A stretch of DNA of 16,724 bases from XYC2-FULL-41-22 sp041666465 (lineage in GTDB: Bacteria > Patescibacteriota > Gracilibacteria > UBA1369 > UBA12470). The DNA lies in assembly GCA_041666465.1 (NCBI GenBank), contig JBAYGX010000019.1, positions 1 to 16,724 on the forward strand, given 5' to 3'. The translations under genes and the position numbers were made by a program. Numbering within the stretch: position 1 is the stretch's first letter; every line of letters starts with the position of its first letter. Of the stretch, positions 1 through 7,826 are shown one piece after another. The notes below the pieces were generated by a model, which saw only the letters and a list, made by a program, of their open reading frames with translations, was not told the DNA's origin and made no database searches.

Positions 1-838
1 CGCGATGACCATATTTAAGTTTGTAAGTTTTTGCGCCTTCGGCAATTCCCATTATTTGGCATCCCAAACAAATCCCGAATGTTGGTAGATTTTTGCTTAT
101 CGCCAGCCGCATCGTTTCGTGTGTTTGCGCCGGGAGCATTGGATCGCCAGGGCCGTTAGAGAAAAACATGCCATCGAATTTAGTTTTTGATTCGAATGGA
201 TTTGCGTTCCATGGGAATCTTGTAACTGTTATATCGCGTTTTAAAAATTCGCGGATAATGTTTGTTTTGCAACCTGTATCTATCAGTGCGACATGTTTAC
301 GACCACGTTTGTAAGTTGTTATTTTTTTTATTGAAACTTCCGCTACTACATTGTCCAAATCCGGGGCGCGGAAAGTGGTGAATTTAAGATTTGGATTTTT
401 TTCTTTATGTGCAATTATCCGTCCGAGCATTGTTCCTTTTTCTCGTATTTTTTGTGTTAGCGCACGAGTGTCTATACCTGTTATTCCCGGGATTTTGAAT
501 TCTTTCAACCAACTTCCCAGACTTTTTTTTGCGCTCCAATGGCTGAAATTTTCCGAATATTCCGATACGATAACACCTCTGAGATGAATTTTTTCACTTT
601 CAAAAAATTTCATCAATCTATCCTTATCTTTTCCCATATCAGGTACTCCATAATTGCCAATAAGCGGATATGTGAGTGTCAAAATCTGACCTTTATAAGA
701 AGGGTCGGTGAAACTCTCGGGGTATCCTGTCATCCCGGTGTTGAAAACAACTTCGCCCTCCGAATCGGTGTGTGCTCCGAATGATTGACCGGTTAGGATG
801 GTGCCGTCGGATAAGATTAATGAAGTGGGAAGTAGCAA
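1..838 (-). CDS. carA: Carbamoyl-phosphate synthase small (glutaminase) subunit, partial
   Basis: This subunit hydrolyses glutamine and passes ammonia to CarB for carbamoyl-phosphate synthesis, the first step of UMP (and arginine) synthesis. Reading the reverse complement gives 279 codons with no stop. The N-terminal CarA domain shows SDGTILTG, GEVVFNTGMTGY and TDPSYKGQ. The class I amidotransferase domain shows FFSNGPGDP and then GICLGCQ with the nucleophile Cys near residue 257; a Cys replaces the usual His of GICLGHQ. The frame runs off the window at KYGHR, so about 100 C-terminal residues are missing. I chose the TTG at 838-836 because it lies nine residues before SDGT, as the start does in E. 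coli CarA; no ATG fits and the frame stays open upstream. This start lies inside a heptad repeat and has no SD. carB is not in the window. Confidence 0.95.
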   Translation of the reverse strand, partial: MLLPTSLILSDGTILTGQSFGAHTDSEGEVVFNTGMTGYPESFTDPSYKGQILTLTYPLIGNYGVPDMGKDKDRLMKFFESEKIHLRGVIVSEYSENFSHWSAKKSLGSWLKEFKIPGITGIDTRALTQKIREKGTMLGRIIAHKEKNPNLKFTTFRAPDLDNVVAEVSIKKITTYKRGRKHVALIDTGCKTNIIREFLKRDITVTRFPWNANPFESKTKFDGMFFSNGPGDPMLPAQTHETMRLAISKNLPTFGICLGCQIMGIAEGAKTYKLKYGHR

Positions 839-853
839 GAAGTGAGTAGTAAG
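819..853 (-). repeat. Heptad-period repeat array at the carA start
   Basis: On the plus strand five consecutive 7-base units begin AATGAAG, TGGGAAG; all five end in AG (pattern NNNNNAG). On the minus strand the units begin with CTT or CTC. The proposed TTG start codon of carA is inside this array. The period matches the arrays beside pyrB, pyrC and pyrK. Confidence 0.6.
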
Positions 854-872
854 GGAAGGAAGACCAGAGGTT

Positions 873-901
873 ATTTTAGGAGGTTTCTTTTTACAATACA
901 A
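873..901 (-). promoter_or_regulatory. Predicted sigma-70-type promoter for carA
   Basis: On the minus strand TTGTAT (901-896) and TAAAAT (878-873) are separated by exactly 17 bases. Transcription would start near 866, about 28 bases before the TTG start of carA. The -35 box abuts the -35 box of the divergent rhodanese-gene promoter. This is prediction from sequence only. Confidence 0.5.
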
Positions 902-918
902 TCGGATGTTTGTATTAT
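890..918 (+). promoter_or_regulatory. Predicted sigma-70-type promoter for the rhodanese/PPDK-like/pyr run
   Basis: TTTACA (890-895), a 17-base spacer and TATTAT (913-918) put the transcription start near 925, about 20 bases before the ATG at 946. This also argues against a TTG start at 910, which would lie upstream of the transcript. It is the best promoter seen in front of the long plus-strand gene run. Confidence 0.55.
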
Positions 919-945
919 TTGATTTGTTTAATAAAAAATCTAAAT

Positions 946-2559
946 ATGAAAGGAATTTCGCTAACGCAAAATAGTTTATATTATTGCGCAAGGAATGCCT
1001 TGCGTCCTTGCGCTGGTCGTTTGAAATCATTGGTTTTGTTTTCGCTTTTGTTTAGTTTTTTGTTTTCACAAATTGCCTATGCCGTTCCGCCTCCGGATTT
1101 TTTGTTTAATGTTGGGGCTCAAGTAAGCCAGATTTTCGCAATTGCCGTTTTGTTTTTGGGCGCGAGTTTCAGTGTTTCTTATAATTTTATAAAAACAAAA
1201 TTTCTTGTCATTAAGGCCAAAAAGGGATCTTTCTTTTTTGTTTCGGTTCTTGGGATTGTATTGGTTTCTTTCGGTGTCGCTTACGGATATGGGTGGTATG
1301 AGCAAAATAAGGCTTATAACGAGTGGCTTGCCGAAAGTCAGACTTATTCGGAGCTGTCTGCCGAGAGTGAACAGCAGTATACGGGGACGGGTTCTTCGGA
1401 GACGGACATAAGCCAATTGGATATTTCCAGTGCTCCTAATTCTCAAGATTTTTCTATCGAGGAAGGACAAGCTTTTGTTTCAAATATAAGTTCGGAATTT
1501 GATAGCAATTCTTCTGTGATTTTTATTAAGGATTATTATGGGTCTATCGTTTCCGGGGATATTGAGCATGCTTATGATATTTCCAAGAAATCCGTAGATT
1601 TGGAGACTTTTGAGGGTTGGTATGTGAATACACAGAAAATCACTCTCGATAATTTTACTCAAATTGATGATAAAACGTCTTCTCTTGAGCTTACATTATA
1701 CGAGGGTACTTCTTATACCAGGTATGCGACTGTTATGGCGTTTAAATTTGAGGACTTCGTTCCCGTGCAGATTGAAAGTTCGAGTGTGAGAGTTTTGAGT
1801 GAGGGATTTTTGGATGAAGAAAGCAATCAAGTTGTTACTGAAGGCATAGAGGCGACGAGTGAGAAGGGCGATGGATCTTCCAGTACCGATTATTTGGTTG
1901 ATACGGGTATCAGCATCAGCAATGAAGATTTCCAGGCTGTTTTGGACAGTGGTAATGATAATTATATTGTGATTGATGCTCGTGAGGATTTGGAATATGA
2001 AAACGGATATTTCCCGGGCGCTATTCATATCAGATATGCGGATCTTCAAGCCGGTAGATGGATTGAATTGCCTGCGGATAAATTTATATATGTTTTGTGT
2101 TGGTCAGGTATTCGTGGACAGGAGGTTGCTGAGTTTTTGAGGACAAAAGAGTTAACAGCTTCTTATTTGGAAGGTGGTGCGAGCGGGTGGGTGGAATACG
2201 GAGGTGAATGGGTTGGCAATATAGATTTTTCCGAGCAGTATTCTGAAGATAGATATAAAATTACTTATACCAGCGACGAGGTAAGTGATTATGTTGATGA
2301 TGGAGTCGTTTTGGTGGACTGCAGAGAACCCTGGAGATACGAGGAGTGGCATATGGAAGGAAGTATAAATATCCCGATTATGTATACGCCGTCTGTTGAT
2401 TTGGAGGATAAGTTTTCGCAAGTTCCGGCCGGAAGTACGGTAATAACCGTTTGTGATGATTATGTGAATTGTTTTGATGCAAAAATTACCGGAGTTGAGC
2501 TCGAATCACGAGGATATACATTTATAGGTCGCTATAATAAGCCCTGGGAGTATGAATAA
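946..2559 (+). CDS. Membrane-anchored protein with two extracytoplasmic rhodanese domains
   Basis: Rhodanese domains bind or transfer sulfane sulfur on an active-site Cys; the acceptor here is unknown. Of 537 residues, 28-46 form a signal-like segment ending AYA, followed by membrane helices near 58-80 and 97-116 with a Lys-rich loop between them, so the C-terminal part should lie outside the cytoplasm. Residues 190-285 look like an NTF2-type fold (DYYGSIVSGD, weak call). Rhodanese 1 (about 322-425) has VIDARED, GAIHI and Cys385 in CWSGIRG, then GGASGWVEYGG. Rhodanese 2 (about 438-537) has LVDCREPWRY, GSINIP and Cys503 in the loop CDDYVNC. Both active Cys are present. I chose ATG 946 over a TTG at 910 because the promoter -10 box lies at 913-918. 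Residues 14-25 are encoded by a palindrome. The gene lies 33 bases before the PPDK-like gene. Confidence 0.85.
   Translation: MKGISLTQNSLYYCARNALRPCAGRLKSLVLFSLLFSFLFSQIAYAVPPPDFLFNVGAQVSQIFAIAVLFLGASFSVSYNFIKTKFLVIKAKKGSFFFVSVLGIVLVSFGVAYGYGWYEQNKAYNEWLAESQTYSELSAESEQQYTGTGSSETDISQLDISSAPNSQDFSIEEGQAFVSNISSEFDSNSSVIFIKDYYGSIVSGDIEHAYDISKKSVDLETFEGWYVNTQKITLDNFTQIDDKTSSLELTLYEGTSYTRYATVMAFKFEDFVPVQIESSSVRVLSEGFLDEESNQVVTEGIEATSEKGDGSSSTDYLVDTGISISNEDFQAVLDSGNDNYIVIDAREDLEYENGYFPGAIHIRYADLQAGRWIELPADKFIYVLCWSGIRGQEVAEFLRTKELTASYLEGGASGWVEYGGEWVGNIDFSEQYSEDRYKITYTSDEVSDYVDDGVVLVDCREPWRYEEWHMEGSINIPIMYTPSVDLEDKFSQVPAGSTVITVCDDYVNCFDAKITGVELESRGYTFIGRYNKPWEYE
986..1013 (+). repeat. Palindrome inside the N-terminal coding region
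   Basis: GCGCAAGG at 986-993 pairs with CCTTGCG at 998-1004 (7 bp, four-base loop) or alternatively with CCTTGCGC at 1006-1013 (8 bp). The element is in frame and encodes part of the unusually long, Cys- and Arg-containing stretch before the hydrophobic signal segment of the rhodanese protein. Confidence 0.6.
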
Positions 2560-2592
2560 ATACGCGGGCTCAAGCCGTTTCATTCACCTTTT

Positions 2593-4524
2593 ATGAATAA
2601 CATCGGATCAAAAACAGTTCGACTTGAAGAGTTGAAAAGGCTTGGGCTTAATGTGCCGAAATTTCGGTTTTTAACTACTGATGACGTTGTTTCTTTTGAT
2701 CATCTGAAAGCTGATAGAATTCACGAGGAATTAAAATGTGATAAATATGCGGTTAGGTCGAGTGCTCTTATTGAGGACTGCGCGAATCAGTCTTTCGCGG
2801 GGCAGTTTAAGACGAAATTGGATGTTTTGCCCGATAAATTAACAGATGCGATAAAAGAAGTTATCGCCCATGCTAATGATTTTCTAAATGGTGATCTCAA
2901 TAAGTTTTCAATAATAATTCAGGAGTATATAGATCCGAATTTCTCCGGTGTAACTTTTACCAGAAATCCTCTGGGTGGAAGAGAAATGGTTGTTGAATAT
3001 CATGAAGGTGTTGGTGAGGATTTGGTGAGTGGAAAAATAAAACCCAAAAAGACCAATTTGTTTTGGACGGATTCTGTTAAATGTGAGCTACCATCATTTA
3101 ATGAGGCGGTTGAGAATTTTAAGAAAATCGAAAATTTTTACAAATTTCCTCAAGATATCGAGTGGTGTGTGAAGAATGGGAAATGGTATTTTTTGCAAAC
3201 TCGTCCCATAACAACTGTTGATAAAAACGAGTACGAGTCTTATAAATATTTGGATAGTGTTTTGCCTGTAGGGCGCAGGTTCTATTTTGAGAAGACTGAA
3301 ATTTCCGAAATAGCGCCCCGTCCGACTCAAGTGACGAGAGATTTACTTGACCTTATTTATGCAAAAAGCGGTCCGGTTGAGAAAGTTTATCGCAAGTATG
3401 GGATTGAATACGAGGCTCGTAATATAATTAAAATTATTGGTAATGAATTGTTTGTGGATAGGGAGGAGGAAATAAAAACATTATTGCCCTCTTATAGTTT
3501 TTTGTCTGGCTTGTATCCCAAACCGAAACTCTCGAGTTTGAGTGGTGTTTTTATGACTTTTAAGAATTATTTTAAGTTAAACAGGATATCTCTTCGCGGA
3601 TTTGATGAGATAAAAGCTCGTTTAAAAATTGCGCTTGAGGATTGCGTGGTCGTTTCCGGCATGTCCGAGTTTTTGAAAAAATTCTTTTCCGATTACGAGG
3701 TCGTTTTTGAAATAAATTTGTTGGCAGGGGTCGCCTTCAGTAAACTTGAGGCGGTTTTGGGAAAAGATTGCGGGATGATCTCGGGAATTCTTGGTTCGGA
3801 TGGACTTGTGGACACAGGAGTCGATTTCGATTTCAAGGTTGATTGTATGGGTTGGAAGGGCAATAGTCTTGATGTTTCCGATGAGTCGGATTTTATGGCA
3901 AAAAAACATTCCGAGTCTGTTTCCGCGGGTGTTAAAAAATGGTGGGATGGTATGAGCGAAATTCGTAAAAAACTTCTCCACGATCCGATAAAATATGCTT
4001 TGATTTATGGGCGCTTGAGGGAGTTTAGTAGATGGTTGGTCGTGAAAGATATTAATACATTGAGAGAGTTTTTACCTGATGGTAATTATTTTGTGCGTTT
4101 GGATGAGATTGTTTCCGGACATGTTTCGAAAAAAGAATGCGAAAAGAGACGAGATGAGTATTTAAAATTTTCCAGTTTCAGTTTTTCTAAAATTTTGTTT
4201 TGGAATCCTGTTTCGATTGAGGAGGAGTTGAAGGTTGTTTCTTCCGGGGATGCGGAAGGTGTTTTGGTGACCGAAAAGGAGCTTGATAGCGGTGCGTATC
4301 CCGGTAAGAAGATTTTATATACGAAAAATCTTGGACCTGAATTGACGAAATATTTTGATTTAATTGATGGGATTTTGTCAGATCGCGGTAGTTTATTGTC
4401 GCATCTTGCGATAGTCGCGAGAGAAAATAAGTTGCCGGTAATTGTTAATTTTACTTTGAGCAAGAGTGGTTTGAGAATTGGTGATAAAATTCGAATGAAA
4501 AATGGTTTGGTGTCTGTGGATTAG
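2593..4524 (+). CDS. PEP-synthase/RPH-like phosphotransferase without the PEP-binding barrel
   Basis: This family transfers phosphate from ATP to a swivelling His and then to (or from) a small molecule. The 643 residues have a PPDK-type ATP-grasp N-terminus (about 1-210) with AVRSSALIED, SFAGQF, GVTFTRNP, DIEW and LQTRPIT. A poorly recognised central region follows (about 215-550). A C-terminal phosphohistidine domain has GSLLSHLAIVARE with the phospho-acceptor His604. The C-terminal PEP/pyruvate barrel of true PpsA and PpdK (about 800-900 residues) is absent. The domain order fits rifampin-phosphotransferase-type or other 'PEP-utilising' proteins better than gluconeogenic PEP synthase. The substrate cannot be read from sequence. 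The gene lies 33 bases after the rhodanese gene and 37 bases before pyrB, so it is probably cotranscribed. No SD is seen. Confidence 0.8.
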   Translation: MNNIGSKTVRLEELKRLGLNVPKFRFLTTDDVVSFDHLKADRIHEELKCDKYAVRSSALIEDCANQSFAGQFKTKLDVLPDKLTDAIKEVIAHANDFLNGDLNKFSIIIQEYIDPNFSGVTFTRNPLGGREMVVEYHEGVGEDLVSGKIKPKKTNLFWTDSVKCELPSFNEAVENFKKIENFYKFPQDIEWCVKNGKWYFLQTRPITTVDKNEYESYKYLDSVLPVGRRFYFEKTEISEIAPRPTQVTRDLLDLIYAKSGPVEKVYRKYGIEYEARNIIKIIGNELFVDREEEIKTLLPSYSFLSGLYPKPKLSSLSGVFMTFKNYFKLNRISLRGFDEIKARLKIALEDCVVVSGMSEFLKKFFSDYEVVFEINLLAGVAFSKLEAVLGKDCGMISGILGSDGLVDTGVDFDFKVDCMGWKGNSLDVSDESDFMAKKHSESVSAGVKKWWDGMSEIRKKLLHDPIKYALIYGRLREFSRWLVVKDINTLREFLPDGNYFVRLDEIVSGHVSKKECEKRRDEYLKFSSFSFSKILFWNPVSIEEELKVVSSGDAEGVLVTEKELDSGAYPGKKILYTKNLGPELTKYFDLIDGILSDRGSLLSHLAIVARENKLPVIVNFTLSKSGLRIGDKIRMKNGLVSVD

Positions 4525-4561
4525 CGTGTTAGATTTATTTCAATAAAATAACATTGTATTC

Positions 4562-5488
4562 ATGCTTAAAAATGGTCTTCTCGGCTCGAAAGATTTGAAT
4601 TGCAAAGATTTGCTTAAGATTTTTGCCGAGGCTGAAAAATTGATGCCGATTGCGCGGAAAGAAAAGTCTTCCAATATAATGAAGGGTAAGGTTTTGGCGA
4701 CTCTTTTTTATGAACCTTCGACTCGAACGAGGTTTAGTTTCGAGACTGCCATGTTGCGGCTTGGCGGATCTGTTATTAGTAATGCGCAAATGAAAGAAAC
4801 TTCTTCCGCTAAAAAAGGGGAGAGTCTGTACGATACCGGTCATGTGGTTTCGCTATTTGCTGATGTTATTGTGATGAGACATGCCGAGGCGGGATCTGTT
4901 GCGGAGTTGGCTAGGGGAGCGACTGTGCCGGTTATAAATGCGGGTGATGGTTCGAACGATCATCCGACGCAAGGTTTACTCGATGTTTTTACGATTTGGC
5001 GAGAATTTGGCGGTTTGGATGGGCTGACTATCGGTATGGTTGGTGATCTTAAGTATGGACGGGTGCCGCATTCTGAATGCGAATATTTGAAAAAATTCAA
5101 GAAAATAAAATTTGTTTTTGTTTCGCCGAAAGAGCTTGCGATGCCGCGAGAGATTGTCTCGAGCTTAAAATCGTGTGGGCATGACGTGGTTGAAACTTCT
5201 GATTTGGAGAGTGTGATTGGCGAGTTGGATGTGCTTGCTGATACCAGAATTCAACAGGAGAGATTTGCGAGCGAGAAAGAGTATTTGAAATACAAAGGGT
5301 TTTATAAGGTTGATGCGAAGTTGATGGAATCGGCGAAGAAAAAAATGATTGTTATGCATCCTTTGCCGAGAGTTGATGAATTGTTGCCCGAAGTTGATAA
5401 CGATCCACGAGCTAAATATTTTGAGCAGGTGACGAACGGGGTGGCGGTGAGGATGGCGATGCTGAAGAAGCTAGTAACTGACAACTAA
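4562..5488 (+). CDS. pyrB: Aspartate carbamoyltransferase catalytic chain
   Basis: The enzyme joins carbamoyl phosphate and aspartate to make N-carbamoyl-aspartate, step 2 of UMP synthesis. Its 308 residues match the family length. The carbamoyl-phosphate loop FYEPSTRTR is at 49-57, the SAKKGE loop with its substrate-contacting Lys at 82-87, DHPTQ at 133-137, GDLKYGR at 161-167, TRIQQERF at 228-235 and HPLPRVDE at 266-273. GRVPHS replaces the more usual GRTVHS. No regulatory chain gene (pyrI) is present, so it may be an unregulated trimer. The final residues and the TAA stop are encoded by a heptad array (5470-5504), so the C-terminal tail seems repeat-derived. The leader before the ATG is AT-rich and has no SD. 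Confidence 0.96.
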   Translation: MLKNGLLGSKDLNCKDLLKIFAEAEKLMPIARKEKSSNIMKGKVLATLFYEPSTRTRFSFETAMLRLGGSVISNAQMKETSSAKKGESLYDTGHVVSLFADVIVMRHAEAGSVAELARGATVPVINAGDGSNDHPTQGLLDVFTIWREFGGLDGLTIGMVGDLKYGRVPHSECEYLKKFKKIKFVFVSPKELAMPREIVSSLKSCGHDVVETSDLESVIGELDVLADTRIQQERFASEKEYLKYKGFYKVDAKLMESAKKKMIVMHPLPRVDELLPEVDNDPRAKYFEQVTNGVAVRMAMLKKLVTDN

Positions 5489-5504
5489 CAACTAACAGTT
5501 TGTA
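5470..5504 (+). repeat. Heptad-period repeat array overlapping the pyrB 3' end
   Basis: Five 7-base units include ACTGACA followed by two identical ACTAACA units (5484-5497). The array supplies the last pyrB codons and the TAA stop (5486-5488). The 10-mer ACTAACAACT (5484-5493) is the exact reverse complement of 5574-5583, so the pyrB-pyrC spacer is bracketed by an inverted repeat. Confidence 0.75.
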
Positions 5505-5525
5505 GGAAGGAATTTTTTCTGCAAA

Positions 5526-5546
5526 TTGTAAGTTGTAAACTGTAAG
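5526..5546 (+). repeat. Heptad-period repeat, middle of pyrB-pyrC spacer
   Basis: Three 7-base units are TTGTAAG, TTGTAAA and a variant with C in the first position. AAACTGT at 5537-5543 is complementary to ACAGTTT at 5495-5501, which allows a second nested pairing within the spacer. Confidence 0.65.
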
Positions 5547-5559
5547 TTTCATATCTTCT

Positions 5560-5587
5560 AGTTGCCAGTTACAAGTTGTTAGTCTAT
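5560..5587 (+). repeat. Heptad-period repeat array upstream of pyrC
   Basis: Four 7-base units all begin with AGT (AGTTGCC, AGTTACA and two more). 5574-5583 is the inverted copy of 5484-5493. The array ends nine bases before the chosen GTG start of pyrC and contains the TTG at 5576 that would give a longer, non-homologous N-terminus. Confidence 0.7.
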
Positions 5588-5596
5588 CTTGTAGCC

Positions 5597-6850
5597 GTGA
5601 CCAAACTACTTTTAAAAAATGGTACGGTCGTGAGCTCGAAAGGCAAAAAGAAGGCTGATGTTTTGGTCGAAGGTGGAAAAATCATGAAAGTTGCCGCGAG
5701 TATTACCGATAAAGATGCGAAAATTATAGATTGCGAAGGTAAATTTATTATTCCTGGTGTTATTGATACTCATGTTCATTTGAGGGAGCCGGGTGGTACG
5801 CATAAGGAAGATTTTGTGACCGGTTCGAGTGCGGCTTTGAAAGGTGGGGTGACGACTGTTCTCGATATGCCGAATAATAATCCACCGATTGATACTGCTA
5901 GTCGGCTTGCCGACAAATATAAGTTGGCGGAAGGACGAATGAAGTGTAATTATAAGTTTTTTATTGTTGCGACTGGGAATAATTTATCCGAGATTAAGAA
6001 AGCGAAAAATGCTTGTGGTGTTAAATTATTTATGGGCAAATCGACAGGTGGTTTAGTTGTAGGGGATGATGCGGATTTGGAAAAGATTTTCAAATCTGTT
6101 AAGGGCATTCCGCTTGTTGTGCATGCCGAAGATGAGGCGAGAATTGAGGAGAGAAAAAAGAAATTTGAAGGTGTTAATGATGCTTCGGTTCATTCTTTAA
6201 TTCGAGATGACGAGGCGGCTTATATTGCGGTTAAGAAGGCTCTTCATTTGGCAAAAAAATATGGAACGAGGTTGCATATTGCGCATGTTAGTACGGCTCG
6301 TGAACTTGAGGCTATTAAGAAATTCAGAGGTAAAAATGTAACTTTCGAAGTTGCGACTCATCATTTGTTTTTGAATAAGGATGAGTATAAGAAGCATGGT
6401 AATTTCGTGAAAGTGAATCCGCCTTTGCGATCTGAATCCAATAGGAAGGCTGTACTTTCGGCTCTTAAGTCGGGCTTTGTTGATAATGTTGTGACGGATC
6501 ATGCCCCGCATACAGTTTCGGAAAAGAAATTGCCTTATGAGAAAGCTCCTTCCGGTGTTCCCGGGCTTGAAACTTTATTGCCATTAATGCTTGATGTTGT
6601 GAATCATGGCGAGTTAACTATTGAGAGATGTGTTCAGGTCTTGTGCGAGAATCCTGCCAAGATTTTTTCACTTAAAAATAAAGGTGCGGTTAAGGCCGGA
6701 TATGATGCGGATTTGGTTGTTGTGGATATGTTGAAAGAGGCGGTTGTTGGAGCCGGTGGATATAAAACCAAATGCGGTTGGTCGCCTTATGACGGATGGA
6801 AATTGGTTGGATGGCCTACGATTGTGGTGTGCGGAGGGGAAGTGGTTTGA
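5597..6850 (+). CDS. pyrC: Dihydroorotase, class I
   Basis: This metal-dependent amidohydrolase cyclises carbamoyl-aspartate to dihydroorotate, step 3. Of 417 residues, DTHVHLREPG at 57-66 carries the first metal histidines (59, 61). LDMPNNNPP at 89-97 is typical. GVKLFMG holds Lys143, HAED has His176, LHIAHVST has His227 and His230, and TDHAPH at 300-305 has the catalytic Asp301. VPGLET follows at 321-326, and the C-terminus is the usual composite-barrel strand region. I chose the GTG at 5597 because it gives MTKLLLKNGTVV, the normal family N-terminus; an upstream TTG at 5576 would only add repeat-encoded residues. The spacer to pyrB is 108 bases, longer than most here and filled with heptad repeats. 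pyrD follows after 34 bases. Confidence 0.95.
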   Translation: MTKLLLKNGTVVSSKGKKKADVLVEGGKIMKVAASITDKDAKIIDCEGKFIIPGVIDTHVHLREPGGTHKEDFVTGSSAALKGGVTTVLDMPNNNPPIDTASRLADKYKLAEGRMKCNYKFFIVATGNNLSEIKKAKNACGVKLFMGKSTGGLVVGDDADLEKIFKSVKGIPLVVHAEDEARIEERKKKFEGVNDASVHSLIRDDEAAYIAVKKALHLAKKYGTRLHIAHVSTARELEAIKKFRGKNVTFEVATHHLFLNKDEYKKHGNFVKVNPPLRSESNRKAVLSALKSGFVDNVVTDHAPHTVSEKKLPYEKAPSGVPGLETLLPLMLDVVNHGELTIERCVQVLCENPAKIFSLKNKGAVKAGYDADLVVVDMLKEAVVGAGGYKTKCGWSPYDGWKLVGWPTIVVCGGEVV

Positions 6851-6884
6851 CATATTGTTTCAAGTCTTTTAAATTTATTCGCGT

Positions 6885-7808
6885 ATGAATAAATCTATTT
6901 CTTTCTGCGGAGTCTCATTCCCAAACCCAACTGTTCTTGCCTCGGGTATCCTTGGTGTAACAGGTGATTCTCTTAAGAATGTTGCCAGAAATGGTGCCGG
7001 AGGTGTGACTTCCAAATCCGTTTGGCTGACTAGACACGAGGGGCATCCGGGTCCGGTTATGATGGGAACTGAACATTTTTATATAAATGCGGTTGGGCTT
7101 CCTGATGGTGGTATTGAAAAGGCGAAAGAGGAGCTGGGCAAATATCTTGAATGGAAGGAGCGAGTTCCTTTGATTGGGAATATTGTTGCCGGTAAAATTT
7201 CCGATTTTGAAAATATTGCCGGTCAAATGGAACAGATTGGGCCGGATATTATTGAAGTTAATATTTCTTGTCCGAATGTCGAAGATCAGTTCGGGCGACC
7301 GTTTGCGTGTAGTTGTCCTGATGCAGGCGCTGTTACAAAGATTGTTAAGAAAGTTGTTAAAAAGATTCCTGTAATTATTAAATTATCTCCGAATGTTTCC
7401 AATATTGGCGAGATTGCCAAGGCTTGTGAGGCTAACGGAGCTGATGGGCTGACGATTGCGAATACTTTCGGGCCTGGAATGATAATCGATATAGATACGG
7501 CTGAGCCGATTTTGGCGAATAAGGTTGGCGGTGTGAGTGGACCTGGTATCAGACCTTTGGCGGTTAAAAGGGTTTGGGATACTGCGACTGCTGTTAAAAT
7601 CCCCATTATTGGTATGGGTGGTGTTTTGACTGGGAGAGATGTGATTGAATTTATGATGGCCGGGGCGAGTTTGGTTGGAATTGGATCCGGAGTTTACTAT
7701 AGGGGTGCGGAGATTTTCTCGAAGGTTAACGAGGAGATTGATGAGTGGATGAAAGAACAGGGTGTTAAGGAGTTGAGCGAGATTATTGGGAAAGCGGTGA
7801 AGAAATAA
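6885..7808 (+). CDS. pyrD: Dihydroorotate dehydrogenase, class 1B catalytic subunit
   Basis: This FMN enzyme oxidises dihydroorotate to orotate, step 4; with PyrK it uses NAD+. Its 307 residues are normal for class 1. Visible features are the N-terminal NPTVLASGILG, GGVTSKSVW at 39-47, INAVGLPDGG at 67-76, EVNISCPN with the catalytic-loop Cys129, VIIKLSPNV, GADGLTIANT, GVSGPGIRPLA, and the phosphate-binding IIGMGGVLTGRD with a later GIGSG. Class 1B is inferred from pyrK 120 bases downstream. Odd residues Cys142 and Cys144 (ACSCPD) sit just after the active loop. There is no SD before the ATG. Confidence 0.95.
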   Translation: MNKSISFCGVSFPNPTVLASGILGVTGDSLKNVARNGAGGVTSKSVWLTRHEGHPGPVMMGTEHFYINAVGLPDGGIEKAKEELGKYLEWKERVPLIGNIVAGKISDFENIAGQMEQIGPDIIEVNISCPNVEDQFGRPFACSCPDAGAVTKIVKKVVKKIPVIIKLSPNVSNIGEIAKACEANGADGLTIANTFGPGMIIDIDTAEPILANKVGGVSGPGIRPLAVKRVWDTATAVKIPIIGMGGVLTGRDVIEFMMAGASLVGIGSGVYYRGAEIFSKVNEEIDEWMKEQGVKELSEIIGKAVKK

Positions 7809-7826
7809 AGAGAGGACCTAGTAGAC

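Noticed and set aside
93..784. Plus-strand ORFs across the first 800 bases
   Set aside because: They are antisense to carA, which has full family motifs on the minus strand.
879..886. AGGAGG on the plus strand as an SD for the rhodanese gene
   Set aside because: It lies about 60 bases from the ATG and upstream of the predicted transcript start.
910..945. TTG start for the rhodanese protein, 12 residues upstream
   Set aside because: It overlaps the -10 box of the predicted promoter, and the ATG at 946 gives a normal protein start.
5576..5596. TTG start for pyrC
   Set aside because: It adds seven residues encoded by the heptad array; the GTG at 5597 gives the family N-terminus.
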